A DNA stretch of 6,051 nucleotides from contig JAUVQB010000099.1 in assembly GCA_030598385.1 (NCBI GenBank), positions 1 to 6,051 on the forward strand. Reading direction: 5' to 3'. A model generated the notes under the pieces. That model ran no database searches and was not told the origin of the DNA. It worked only from the letters and a program-made list of their open reading frames with translations. Of the stretch, positions 1 to 5,830 are shown in pieces. The translations under genes were made by a program, and so were the position numbers. The first letter of the stretch is position 1; each line of letters starts with the position of its first letter. The stretch comes from Alphaproteobacteria bacterium. GTDB taxonomy: Bacteria; Pseudomonadota; Alphaproteobacteria; Kiloniellales; JAKSDN01.

Positions 1-453
1 CTCAACGCGGCCTACGGCCTCGAAATGAAGTACGTGCCCTATAAGGGCGGCGGCAAGGTCGCCAAGCAACTGGCCGGCCAGCACGCCAATTCGACGGTGA
101 ACAACCCTTCGGAGCAGGAGGGCTTCTACGCCTCGGGCGATACCGTGCCTTTGGCGGCCTTCACGCTTGATCGTCTCGAGATGTTCCCCGATGCCCCGAC
201 GTTCAAGGAGCTGGGCCAGGACTTCGTCTACTACATGCAGCGCAGCGTGGTTGGTGCGCCCGGGATGAGCGACGAGGCCGCGGCCTACTATCGTGACCTG
301 TTCCAGAAGGTATACGATTCCGAGGACTGGCAGACCTATCGCAAGAAGAAGAGCCTCTACGGCGACTTCCTCAGCGGTCAGCCGCTCATGGATTACTGGA
401 TGGACGAGCGCGAAATCCATAAAGCGATGCTGACGGAGATGGGCGCTCTATAA
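1..453 (+). CDS. tctC: TctC-family tripartite tricarboxylate transporter substrate-binding protein (3' end, partial)
   Basis: The reading frame is open from the first base of the window and ends in TAA at 451-453, giving the last 150 residues of a periplasmic solute-binding protein of the TctC/Bug family. The start and signal peptide lie outside the window. Family features visible are the YVPYKGGGK segment near the left edge, the VNNPSEQEGF segment, the PLAAFTLDR strand, the DAPTFKELG motif and a RSVVGAPGMSDEAAAYY helix start, which together form the second lobe and hinge of the Venus-flytrap fold. In this family the protein captures a carboxylate in the periplasm and delivers it to the TctA/TctB membrane complex. 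The next gene, tctB, starts 66 bp downstream on the same strand, so the three genes look like one operon. The ligand cannot be told from this fragment; Bug proteins bind citrate, other di- and tricarboxylates, aromatic acids or amino acids. Family assignment is confident, substrate unknown. Confidence 0.9.
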   Translation, partial: LNAAYGLEMKYVPYKGGGKVAKQLAGQHANSTVNNPSEQEGFYASGDTVPLAAFTLDRLEMFPDAPTFKELGQDFVYYMQRSVVGAPGMSDEAAAYYRDLFQKVYDSEDWQTYRKKKSLYGDFLSGQPLMDYWMDEREIHKAMLTEMGAL

Positions 454-506
454 AGCTTGGAGACTGCCTTCAAAGTCATCTGAGCAGAGAGACGTCGGAA
501 CACCTT

Positions 507-511
507 AGGGG
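507..511 (+). promoter_or_regulatory. Shine-Dalgarno site for tctB
   Basis: An AGGGG run lies 8 nt before the ATG at 520. It supports that ATG as the tctB start; the encoded protein then begins with a short positive segment (MRRAE) and a membrane helix, as expected. Confidence 0.6.
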
Positions 512-519
512 CCGCCATC

Positions 520-1017
520 ATGCGTCGCGCGGAAATCGTCACCGCCGTCCTGATGGCGGCCTTCTCCATCTATCTCATGTGGAAGAGCGCCGAGCTGCCC
601 GTCGGGTGGATCCCCGATGAAGGGCCGGGCGGCGGGGCGTTCTCTTTTTGGCTTTCCGCGGCGATGCTGGTGTGTTGCGTGTGGATCGCCATCAAATGGG
701 TGCGACGGAAAAGTCCGCCATCGCAGTCGGACGCGCCTTTCATGGACTCCTTTGCCCGCAACAAGTTCGTGCTGGTGGGCGGCGGCGTGACGGCGATGAT
801 CGGACTGGTCCATTTCGTCGGCATGTACGGCGCGATTCCGGCCTTCCTTCTCTATTATCTGCGCGTTCTCGGCCGGCATTCCTGGCCCACCACCCTGGCC
901 ATCGCCTTAGGCACGCCCGTCGTCACCTTCTTCTTCTTCGATGTCGCGCTGCGGATCGTCTTGCCCAAAGGCTATCTGGAGCCCCTGTTCTATCCGCTTT
1001 ACGACATCTTTCTATGA
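520..1017 (+). CDS. tctB: TctB-family tripartite tricarboxylate transporter small membrane subunit
   Basis: This 165-residue protein has the size and layout of TctB, the poorly conserved small membrane subunit of tripartite tricarboxylate transporters. Hydrophobic segments are seen at about residues 5-21, 41-60, 83-116 (possibly a helical pair) and 122-148, with a basic loop (WVRRK) after the second. After the first helix comes GWIPDEGPGGGAFSFW (29-44), a version of the Gly/Pro-rich motif typical of TctB, and the C-terminus has the usual aromatic GYLEPLFYPLY ending. Its biochemical role is not well defined; it is thought to assist or stabilise TctA in the inner membrane. It lies between tctC (66 bp upstream) and tctA (84 bp downstream), the standard C-B-A order. 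Primary sequence similarity in this family is low, so the call depends on topology, the Gly/Pro motif and position, which agree. Confidence 0.88.
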   Translation: MRRAEIVTAVLMAAFSIYLMWKSAELPVGWIPDEGPGGGAFSFWLSAAMLVCCVWIAIKWVRRKSPPSQSDAPFMDSFARNKFVLVGGGVTAMIGLVHFVGMYGAIPAFLLYYLRVLGRHSWPTTLAIALGTPVVTFFFFDVALRIVLPKGYLEPLFYPLYDIFL

Positions 1018-1101
1018 GCCTCGGCAGCCGTCGGAAGGACCCGGCGGTGCGGAGCTGGTGCAAACAATAGCCTGTCGCAATAGGGAGCCGAAGACAACGA
1101 G

Positions 1102-2622
1102 ATGGAGATCCTGCAACACCTGTCCGACGGCTTCCTGATCGCCCTGCAGCCGCTCAACCTGGGCGTCATTATCCTTGGTGTAATGGTCGGTCTGTTCATC
1201 GGCGCCATGCCTGGCCTGGGCTCGGTGAACGGTGTCGCCATCCTGCTGCCGATGACTTTTTTGGTGCCGCCGACGGCGGCCGTCATGTTCCTGGCGGCAA
1301 TCTATTACGGCGCCATGTATGGCGGTGCCATCAGCTCGATCATGCTGGGCATACCCGGCGCCTCGACGGCGGTCGCCACCACCTTCGACGGCCGGCCGCT
1401 TGCCCTCAAGGGCGAGGCCGACAAAGCGCTCACCGCCGCGGCGCTGGCTTCGTTCTTCGGCGGTACGCTCTCGATCCTGCTGTTCACCGGCTTCGCGCCG
1501 GTCCTGGCCAGCATCGCGCTCGACTTTGGCGATCCGGAGATTTTCGCCCTCATGCTGCTGGCCTTTGCCACCTTCGTGGGCCTGAGCGGCGACGATATTC
1601 CCAAGACCATCTTCTCGATTTGCATCGGGCTGGTGTTCAGCGCCGTCGGCCTGGACATCATGAGCGGCGAGCCGCGGCTGATCTTTTTCGACATCATCGG
1701 CTTCATGCACGGCATCAATTTCCTGGTCCTCGCGATCGGCATCTACGGCATCGGGGAGATGCTTTGGACCATCGAGATCACGCGCGGGGAGAGCAGCATG
1801 TCCAAGGCCGTCATCACGGCCGAACGGATCCTGATCAACCTGAAGGAGCTGCTCAAGACCTGGAAGGCGGCCTTCTTGGGCTCGGTTCTCGGCTTCTTCG
1901 TCGGGATTCTGCCGGCCGCCGGCGCGACGCCCGGCTCCCTGATGGCCTATGGGGTAGCCAAGATGACGTCGAAAAATCCCGAGAACTTCGGCAAGGGCGA
2001 GATTGCCGGCGTGGTCGCGCCCGAAGCGGCCAACAACGCCGCCTCGACCGGCTCCATGCTGCCGATGCTCACCCTCGGCATTCCCGGTTCGCCGACCACC
2101 GCCATCCTGCTCGGTGGCATGGTGATCTGGGGCCTGGTGCCCGGTCCGCGTATGTTCATCGACGAGACCGAGTTCGTCTGGGGCCTGATCGCCAGCCTCT
2201 ATGCCGCCAACTTCTTCGCCGTGGTGATCAACATACTTTTTATTCCGCTGTTCCTCTGGATGCTGAAGATGCCGTTCACGGTGCTGGCGCCGATGATCTT
2301 CGTGCTCAGTCTGGTCGGCGGCTATGCCCCCACCCAGGACATGCACGATGTCTGGTTGATGCTGATCTTCGGTGTCGGCGGCTATCTGTTGCGGAAGCTC
2401 GACTACCCCCTGGCGCCGGCGGTTCTCGCCATCGTGCTTGGACCCATCGCGGAACCGGCGCTCAGGCAATCGCTGTTGATCGCCAATGGCGATCCCACGG
2501 TGTTCATCACGCGGCCCATTGCCGGGCCGATCACCATTGTCGCGATCATCCTTATCCTCTTGCCGCTCTTAAAGCTGGTCCGTGACAAGCTCCGGAAGAA
2601 GAAAAGCGTGCCGAGCTCGTAA
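1102..2622 (+). CDS. tctA: TctA-family tripartite tricarboxylate transporter large membrane subunit
   Basis: The product has 506 residues, the usual TctA length, and is almost wholly hydrophobic with about a dozen membrane segments. Conserved family stretches are easily seen: GLFIGAMPGLGSVNG (30-44), YYGAMYGGAISSIMLGIPG (68-86), FDGRPLALKGEADKA (95-109), GILPAAGATPGSLMAYG (268-284) and a segment at 307-339 with PEAANNAASTG and LGIPGSPTTA. The two Pro-Gly-Gly and LGIPG sets show the internal duplication of the family: each half carries a re-entrant Gly/Pro motif followed by an LGIPG helix. TctA forms the transport path for the carboxylate delivered by TctC, driven by an ion gradient. The C-terminus is a basic tail (KLRKKK). 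The ATG at 1102 is preceded by AGGGAG at 1082-1087, spaced 14 nt, longer than ideal; the first residues MEILQHLSDGFLIALQP match typical TctA starts. It is the last gene of the operon and runs towards nadD. Confidence 0.96.
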   Translation: MEILQHLSDGFLIALQPLNLGVIILGVMVGLFIGAMPGLGSVNGVAILLPMTFLVPPTAAVMFLAAIYYGAMYGGAISSIMLGIPGASTAVATTFDGRPLALKGEADKALTAAALASFFGGTLSILLFTGFAPVLASIALDFGDPEIFALMLLAFATFVGLSGDDIPKTIFSICIGLVFSAVGLDIMSGEPRLIFFDIIGFMHGINFLVLAIGIYGIGEMLWTIEITRGESSMSKAVITAERILINLKELLKTWKAAFLGSVLGFFVGILPAAGATPGSLMAYGVAKMTSKNPENFGKGEIAGVVAPEAANNAASTGSMLPMLTLGIPGSPTTAILLGGMVIWGLVPGPRMFIDETEFVWGLIASLYAANFFAVVINILFIPLFLWMLKMPFTVLAPMIFVLSLVGGYAPTQDMHDVWLMLIFGVGGYLLRKLDYPLAPAVLAIVLGPIAEPALRQSLLIANGDPTVFITRPIAGPITIVAIILILLPLLKLVRDKLRKKKSVPSS

Positions 2623-2632
2623 GGCCGCTTTC

Positions 2633-2680
2633 CAGAGCCTGGCTGCTCTGCGGTTGCGCGATTCCTGCTAGAGCTGTTTT
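2633..2680 (+). terminator. Possible rho-independent terminator after tctA
   Basis: In the 99-bp gap between the convergent tctA and nadD, CAGAGC (2633-2638) and GCTCTG (2645-2650) can form a 6-bp hairpin with a 6-nt loop, but no T run follows directly. GCTCT (2645-2649) can alternatively pair with AGAGC (2670-2674), just before TGTTTT (2675-2680 region). Either fold is modest. The position suits ending the tct transcript, but the structural support is weak. Confidence 0.3.
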
Positions 2681-2721
2681 AATCCGCCTCCGGCCAGCAC
2701 CTTTCCGCTCTATGGCGGCGC

Positions 2722-3399
2722 TCAAGTTTCGCCTTTCTCCGGAACTTGTTTGCGAATCGCGGTCGATGAGCTGGGATTACGCGGGCCGTGGATGAAGGCC
2801 CAGGCCGGCGGCGGTGTTCCGGCAAGCTGGTCGGCCCGCTGCTCGGACACTCGGCAGTCGGCGAACAGCTTCGCCGGCTTGCTGCCGAGGGCCCGTTTCG
2901 AATAGCCAGGGCGGGAAAACACGGCGACCGGGATCTGCCGGGCGAGCTGCTCCCAATCCTTCCAGTCGGGCAATTGAATGAGGTTGTCCGCGCCCATCAA
3001 CCACACGAAGTGAACTTCCGGAAACTGCCGCTTCAGCGCCTTCACCGTGTCGATGGAGTAACGCGTGCCGAGTTCCGCCTCGAGGGCGGTGACACGGATT
3101 TGCGGATGATCGACGCTGGCGCGCGCCTGGGCGACGCGCTGATCCAGGCCTGCCATGTCATCTTTGGGCTTCAAGGGGTTTTGCGGCGAAACCAGCCACC
3201 AGACCTCGTCCAGCGACAGGCGGTCGAGGGCCGTTTTGCTGAGGTCCAGATGCCCGTCGTGGGCCGGATTGAAGGACCCGCCAAGCAGGCCGATACGCAT
3301 CCCGGAGCCGGGCAGCCGGCCACTCAAAGCCCGCCCCAGTGCCGCGAGTGATGGGGCGGCGCTCGACGCTCGGCTGACGGTTCCTTTGCCCGGCCGCAT
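2722..3399 (-). CDS. nadD: Nicotinate-nucleotide adenylyltransferase (NadD)
   Basis: NadD joins nicotinate mononucleotide with ATP to give deamido-NAD and pyrophosphate, a cytoplasmic step of NAD synthesis. The nucleotidyltransferase core starts with MRIGLLGGSFNPAHDGH, containing the GGSFNP loop and the DGH version of the (H/T)xGH nucleotide-binding motif. Further family marks are VSPQNPLKPK, RYSIDTVKAL, FVWLMGADNLIQLPDW, VAVFSRPGY and the C-terminal SSSTAIRK (ISSTxIR) motif. The protein stops only about 10 residues after that motif; this short end is, as I recall, common in alphaproteobacterial NadD. The start is uncertain. ATG at 3397-3399 gives 225 residues with a 33-residue Ala/Arg/Gly-rich extension; a GTG at 3475-3477 would give 251; ATG at 3298-3300 gives a core-only 192. 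None has a good ribosome site. I chose 3399 because alphaproteobacterial NadD often has a short extension before the core. It is separated from proA by about 1.1 kb and probably transcribed on its own. Confidence 0.93.
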   Translation of the reverse strand: MRPGKGTVSRASSAAPSLAALGRALSGRLPGSGMRIGLLGGSFNPAHDGHLDLSKTALDRLSLDEVWWLVSPQNPLKPKDDMAGLDQRVAQARASVDHPQIRVTALEAELGTRYSIDTVKALKRQFPEVHFVWLMGADNLIQLPDWKDWEQLARQIPVAVFSRPGYSKRALGSKPAKLFADCRVSEQRADQLAGTPPPAWAFIHGPRNPSSSTAIRKQVPEKGET

Positions 3400-3630
3400 C
3401 TTGTTGCCGCCGCTCAGGGCCGGCCCCGGGCCTGAATCGGGGGTAAACCGGCGCGACGGTCGCCGAGCGGCCCGCACGGCAGCCGTTCGCCAACGGGCAA
3501 GCTGTTCGAAACCAAGTATTCGTCGGTTGAGCGCATCAAAGGCTTCCTGCTACCTCTTTCGGGTGGAGCAAGGATTGGCGCGTCTTGCGGATCGCAGCCA
3601 CTTGGTTTTCCCGAGGCCATCGCCCTTCCG

Positions 3631-3942
3631 ATGCTGTCTCGCTCTCAAGTCTTTCTGCTCGCATTTCCGTCGCTCACCCTGGGCGTCTATTATCTCTTGT
3701 CCGGGCGCCACAAGGCGCGCGTCTGGGTCCTAATCATCGCATCCTTAGGCTTCTACGGCTATTGGGACCTTCGCTTCCTGCCGCCGCCGGGGCGGTACGA
3801 TCCGGCGCGGGCGCCAATGGTGCCGGCGGCAGATGTGAGCGAAGCCGAGCGCGCGGCCTGGACCTTCGCCGCTCACGCCCTCATGGGAGATACCCGAGAA
3901 ATCGGCGCCGTTTTGCTTTCGCCAACCACGGGCCTTTCGTGA
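3631..3942 (+). pseudogene. MBOAT (AlgI-type) O-acyltransferase N-terminal remnant joined to an unrelated tail
   Basis: This open frame encodes 103 residues. Residues 1-50 (MLSRSQVFLLAFPSLTLGVY, then a basic GRHKAR loop, then VWVLIIASLGFYGYWD) are a close match to the opening of membrane-bound O-acyltransferases such as AlgI: first membrane helix, short basic loop, second helix ending in FYGYWD. MBOAT proteins are normally some 450-500 residues with about a dozen helices and a catalytic histidine. Here the similarity ends at RFLP near base 3781 and the rest (PPGRYDPARA through the Ala-rich AAWTFAAHALMG to the stop) is soluble, not membrane-like, and not recognised. Codons in the tail still favour G/C in the third position, so it may derive from the end of another gene. 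Reading: a deletion or rearrangement fused an MBOAT start to another sequence, and no acyltransferase can be made. Only a weak CGAGG lies upstream of the ATG. It could still be expressed as a small two-helix membrane protein. Confidence 0.6.
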
Positions 3943-4037
3943 ACCGCGCCAATTCGGTTCCCTTCGTCGCGGGTTACCCACAGGGCGGCGGGCATAAGTT
4001 GCAGTCAAAACTATTATAGTTCATAGGTAGTAGGCTT

Positions 4038-4067
4038 TGTCATTTGGCTGTGGCAAAAGATATAGTA
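4038..4067 (+). promoter_or_regulatory. Predicted sigma70-type promoter for flp
   Basis: TTGTCA (4038-4043) and TATAGT (4062-4067) each match five of six bases of the -35 and -10 consensus and are separated by 18 bp, within an AT-rich stretch. Transcription would start near 4074, about 75 nt before the pilin ATG. I saw no good sigma54 -24/-12 pair. The call is from sequence only. Confidence 0.5.
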
Positions 4068-4133
4068 TTGTATCGGGCGCCGTAGGAGCTGTTATTGGCG
4101 GTGTATCACGCAGGACAATAAGAAATTTATTTT

Positions 4134-4140
4134 GGGGAAA
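4134..4140 (+). promoter_or_regulatory. Shine-Dalgarno site for flp
   Basis: GGGGAAA lies 8 nt before the ATG at 4149. It is the only purine-rich ribosome site near the start and supports that ATG, which places the prepilin leader at the expected length of 17 residues. Confidence 0.5.
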
Positions 4141-4148
4141 GTATAACC

Positions 4149-4343
4149 ATGACCGGGTTGTTCGGGTTTTTCGAAGAATTTTCACGTGATGAACGCGGTG
4201 CCGCTGCTGCCGAGTATGCTTTGCTACTGGCGATCGTCGCCGCGGGCATGGCTGTCGCGGCAGGGACCTTGGGTTCGGCGATCTCGAATGCATTGGAGAA
4301 TACAACGGACTGCATCAAAAATTCGCCCAGCTGCTCTCCCTAG
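4149..4343 (+). CDS. flp: Flp family type IVb pilin (prepilin)
   Basis: The 64-residue product has the hallmarks of a Flp/Fap pilin. A 17-residue leader contains the charged stretch SRDERG and ends in Gly17, the expected cut site of a TadV/CpaA prepilin peptidase. The mature protein starts AAAAEYALLLAIVAAG, with Glu at +5 and the Flp-typical Tyr at +6, followed by a single hydrophobic helix to about residue 48. The mature chain is about 47 residues. Family members polymerise into thin bundled pili used for surface attachment, assembled by the Tad/Cpa machinery; none of those genes is in this window, so assembly would depend on a locus elsewhere. Unusual is a polar C-terminus with two cysteines (Cys55 and Cys62) that could form a small disulfide loop. 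The gene stands alone, with its own promoter upstream and hairpins downstream, oriented against proA. Tad loci often have extra flp copies elsewhere in the genome, which this may be. Confidence 0.9.
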   Translation: MTGLFGFFEEFSRDERGAAAAEYALLLAIVAAGMAVAAGTLGSAISNALENTTDCIKNSPSCSP

Positions 4344-4373
4344 TCGTTAATGGGGGCAAGCGAATTTGGATGA

Positions 4374-4420
4374 GGCGCCGGCCTGCCGGTCGAACGGCAG
4401 CGCGGCGCCCGTCTTTATCT
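4374..4420 (+). terminator. Hairpin after flp, possible terminator
   Basis: GGCGCCG (4374-4380) pairs with CGGCGCC (4403-4409), and inside it CTGCCG (4383-4388) pairs with CGGCAG (4395-4400) across a GTCGAA loop, with a 2x2 mismatch between the two stems. The following bases CGTCTTTATCT are moderately T-rich. It begins 31 bp after the flp stop. The stem is strong, the T run poor, so termination is plausible but not certain. Confidence 0.45.
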
Positions 4421-4440
4421 CGTTCGGCGGTGCGCCAAAC

Positions 4441-4473
4441 AAATTGCCAGCTCGTTCGGCCTTCCGACGAGCT
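4441..4473 (-). terminator. Rho-independent terminator candidate for proBA
   Basis: AGCTCGT (4449-4455) pairs with ACGAGCT (4467-4473), and after one bulged T, CGG pairs with CCG around a CCTT loop: a 10-bp stem in total. Read on the - strand, the stem is followed by GGCAATTTGTTTGG, which is T-rich, as expected for an intrinsic terminator. It lies 61 bp beyond the proA stop. If it works, nadD is not co-transcribed with proBA. Confidence 0.5.
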
Positions 4474-4534
4474 TACCGCCTCTCGGATAGTTGGCGTTAA
4501 GGGCGGTCGGCAGCGAATTTTCGAGGGGCCGGCT

Positions 4535-5830
4535 TTACGGGCGTGTCTGGCCCTCGCCGCGGACGACGTATTTGTAGCTCGTCAACTGCTCGGCGCCGAC
4601 CGGCCCGCGGGCATGCAGCTTGCCGGTCGAAATGCCGATCTCCGCGCCCATCCCGAACTCTCCGCCATCGGCGAACTGGGTCGAGGCGTTCAGCATGACG
4701 ATGCCGGCATCGACCCGCTCGAGAAAGCGTTCGGCCGAGGCCGGATCTCCGGTGATGATGGCCTCGGTATGGTGCGAGCCGTGGCGGTTGATGTGGGCGA
4801 CCGCCTCGTCGACGCCGTCGACCACCCTGATGGACAGGATCGGCGCCAGGTATTCGGTGTCCCAATCCTCCGGCGTTGCGGCAATGACACGCGCGTCGAG
4901 GGCCTGGACCGTCGCGTCGCCGCGCAGCTCGCAGTCTGCCGCCACAAGGTCCTCGATGATGCCGGGCAGGTGACTCTCGACCACCGGCCGGTCGACCAGG
5001 AGGGTCTCGGTCGCACCGCAAATGCCGGTGCGCCGCATCTTGGCGTTGACCACCAGCGCGCGGGCCATGGCAGGCTCCGCCGCCCGGTCCACGAAGGTAT
5101 GGCAAAGGCCTTCCAGGTGAGCCAATACCGGGATCTTGCTCTCCTCGTATACGCGCTCGATGAGGCCCTTGCCGCCGCGCGGGATAATGATGTCGACGCT
5201 GTCGCTCATGGTCAGCAGCATGCCGACCGCGGCCCGGTCGCTGGTGGGGACCCGCTGGATGGCGGCCGCCGGCAGGCCGGCGTCGGTCAGGCCTTGCTGC
5301 AGGCAATCGAGGATGGCGCCCGAGGACCCGAAGCTCTCGGAGCCGCCGCGCAGGATGACCGCATTGCCGGACTTGAGGCACAGCCCGCCGGCGTCCGCCG
5401 TCACATTGGGGCGGCTTTCGTAGATGATGCCGATGACGCCGAGGGGTACCGCGATCTTGGCGATGGCGAGGCCGTTGGGCCTCTGCCATTCGGCCAGGGT
5501 GCGGCCGATCGGGTCGGGAAACGCGGCGATCTGCTCCAGGCCGGCGGCCATGGCCTCGACCCGGGCCGGGTCGAGTTCCAGGCGGTCGAGCAGGGCGGGG
5601 GTGAGACCCTTGTCCCGGGCGGCGGCCATGTCGGCGCGATTGGCCTCGAGGATTGCGGCCTGGTTCGTGCGGATGGCGGCGGCGGCGGCCAACAGGGCCT
5701 CGGCCTTGGTCTCGCTGTCGCTCACCGCCAGTTGCTCGGCCGCGGCCCGCGCCGCCTCGCCCAGCGCCGCCATGTCCACCGCCAGGTCGCTTCTGAGGAG
5801 CGCTGCGCCAGGCGTTCCTGCCCCGGTCAT
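4535..5830 (-). CDS. proA: Gamma-glutamyl phosphate reductase (glutamate-5-semialdehyde dehydrogenase)
   Basis: ProA reduces gamma-glutamyl phosphate with NADPH to glutamate-5-semialdehyde, the second step of proline synthesis from glutamate, in the cytoplasm. The 431-residue product has the normal ProA length and belongs to the aldehyde dehydrogenase superfamily. Visible marks are [19 protein letters not shown] (126-144), [14 protein letters not shown] (152-165), VPTSDRAAV (194-202), [15 protein letters not shown] (213-227), the catalytic cysteine in [15 protein letters not shown] (Cys271), [17 protein letters not shown] (386-402) and the C-terminal signature [16 protein letters not shown] (406-421) ending GEGQTRP. 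No key residue is missing. The ATG at 5828-5830 overlaps the proB stop by four bases (ATGA) and is preceded by a purine-rich GAGGGAGGGG on the - strand at about 5833-5842, so proB and proA are transcribed together and probably translationally coupled. A hairpin terminator candidate follows 61 bp after the stop. Confidence 0.97.
   Translation of the reverse strand: MTGAGTPGAALLRSDLAVDMAALGEAARAAAEQLAVSDSETKAEALLAAAAAIRTNQAAILEANRADMAAARDKGLTPALLDRLELDPARVEAMAAGLEQIAAFPDPIGRTLAEWQRPNGLAIAKIAVPLGVIGIIYESRPNVTADAGGLCLKSGNAVILRGGSESFGSSGAILDCLQQGLTDAGLPAAAIQRVPTSDRAAVGMLLTMSDSVDIIIPRGGKGLIERVYEESKIPVLAHLEGLCHTFVDRAAEPAMARALVVNAKMRRTGICGATETLLVDRPVVESHLPGIIEDLVAADCELRGDATVQALDARVIAATPEDWDTEYLAPILSIRVVDGVDEAVAHINRHGSHHTEAIITGDPASAERFLERVDAGIVMLNASTQFADGGEFGMGAEIGISTGKLHARGPVGAEQLTSYKYVVRGEGQTRP
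5827..5830 (-). promoter_or_regulatory. ATGA stop/start overlap coupling proB and proA
   Basis: On the - strand the four bases ATGA contain both the proA start codon and the proB stop codon. With the strong purine-rich ribosome site just before, this arrangement is typical of translational coupling, which would keep the two enzymes in balance. Confidence 0.75.

Larger units (their letters stand above)
3943..4148 (+). other. AT-rich leader region upstream of the Flp pilin gene
   Basis: From about 4000 the sequence changes from the GC-rich character of the neighbours to a clearly AT-rich stretch that runs to the flp start. No convincing coding frame is present. It holds the predicted flp promoter and Shine-Dalgarno site, and would give a 5' leader of roughly 75 nt. 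Low GC can mark regulatory DNA or transferred DNA; here both are possible. Confidence 0.5.

Noticed and set aside
1012..2469. A 485-codon open frame on the - strand across tctA
   Set aside because: Its translation is packed with His, Asp, Glu, Gln and Arg, the usual antisense product of a GC-rich membrane-protein gene. The + strand frame is an unmistakable TctA.
2788..3351. A 187-codon + strand frame across nadD
   Set aside because: Antisense to conserved NadD motifs and without recognisable features.
3509..3608. 9-bp inverted repeat AAACCAAGT / ACTTGGTTT spaced 82 bp apart near the nadD 5' side
   Set aside because: A repeat this short and distant is expected by chance in 6 kb, and it flanks nothing recognisable such as a transposase or attachment site.
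3745..4008. An 87-codon - strand frame opposite the MBOAT remnant
   Set aside because: Arg-rich translation without motifs; the + strand frame has the recognisable membrane start and the better codon pattern.
4046..4060. Possible sigma54 promoter (TGGCTGTGGC) upstream of flp
   Set aside because: The GG and GC elements are too close together for a -24/-12 pair; the sigma70-type match is better.
4319..4367. 8-bp inverted repeat AAATTCGC / GCGAATTT around the flp stop
   Set aside because: Short arms with a 33-nt loop and no T run; weaker than the hairpin just downstream and likely chance.
4497..5489. A 330-codon - strand frame overlapping proA out of phase
   Set aside because: Arg/Gly/Ala-rich low-complexity translation typical of a shifted frame; proA explains the region.
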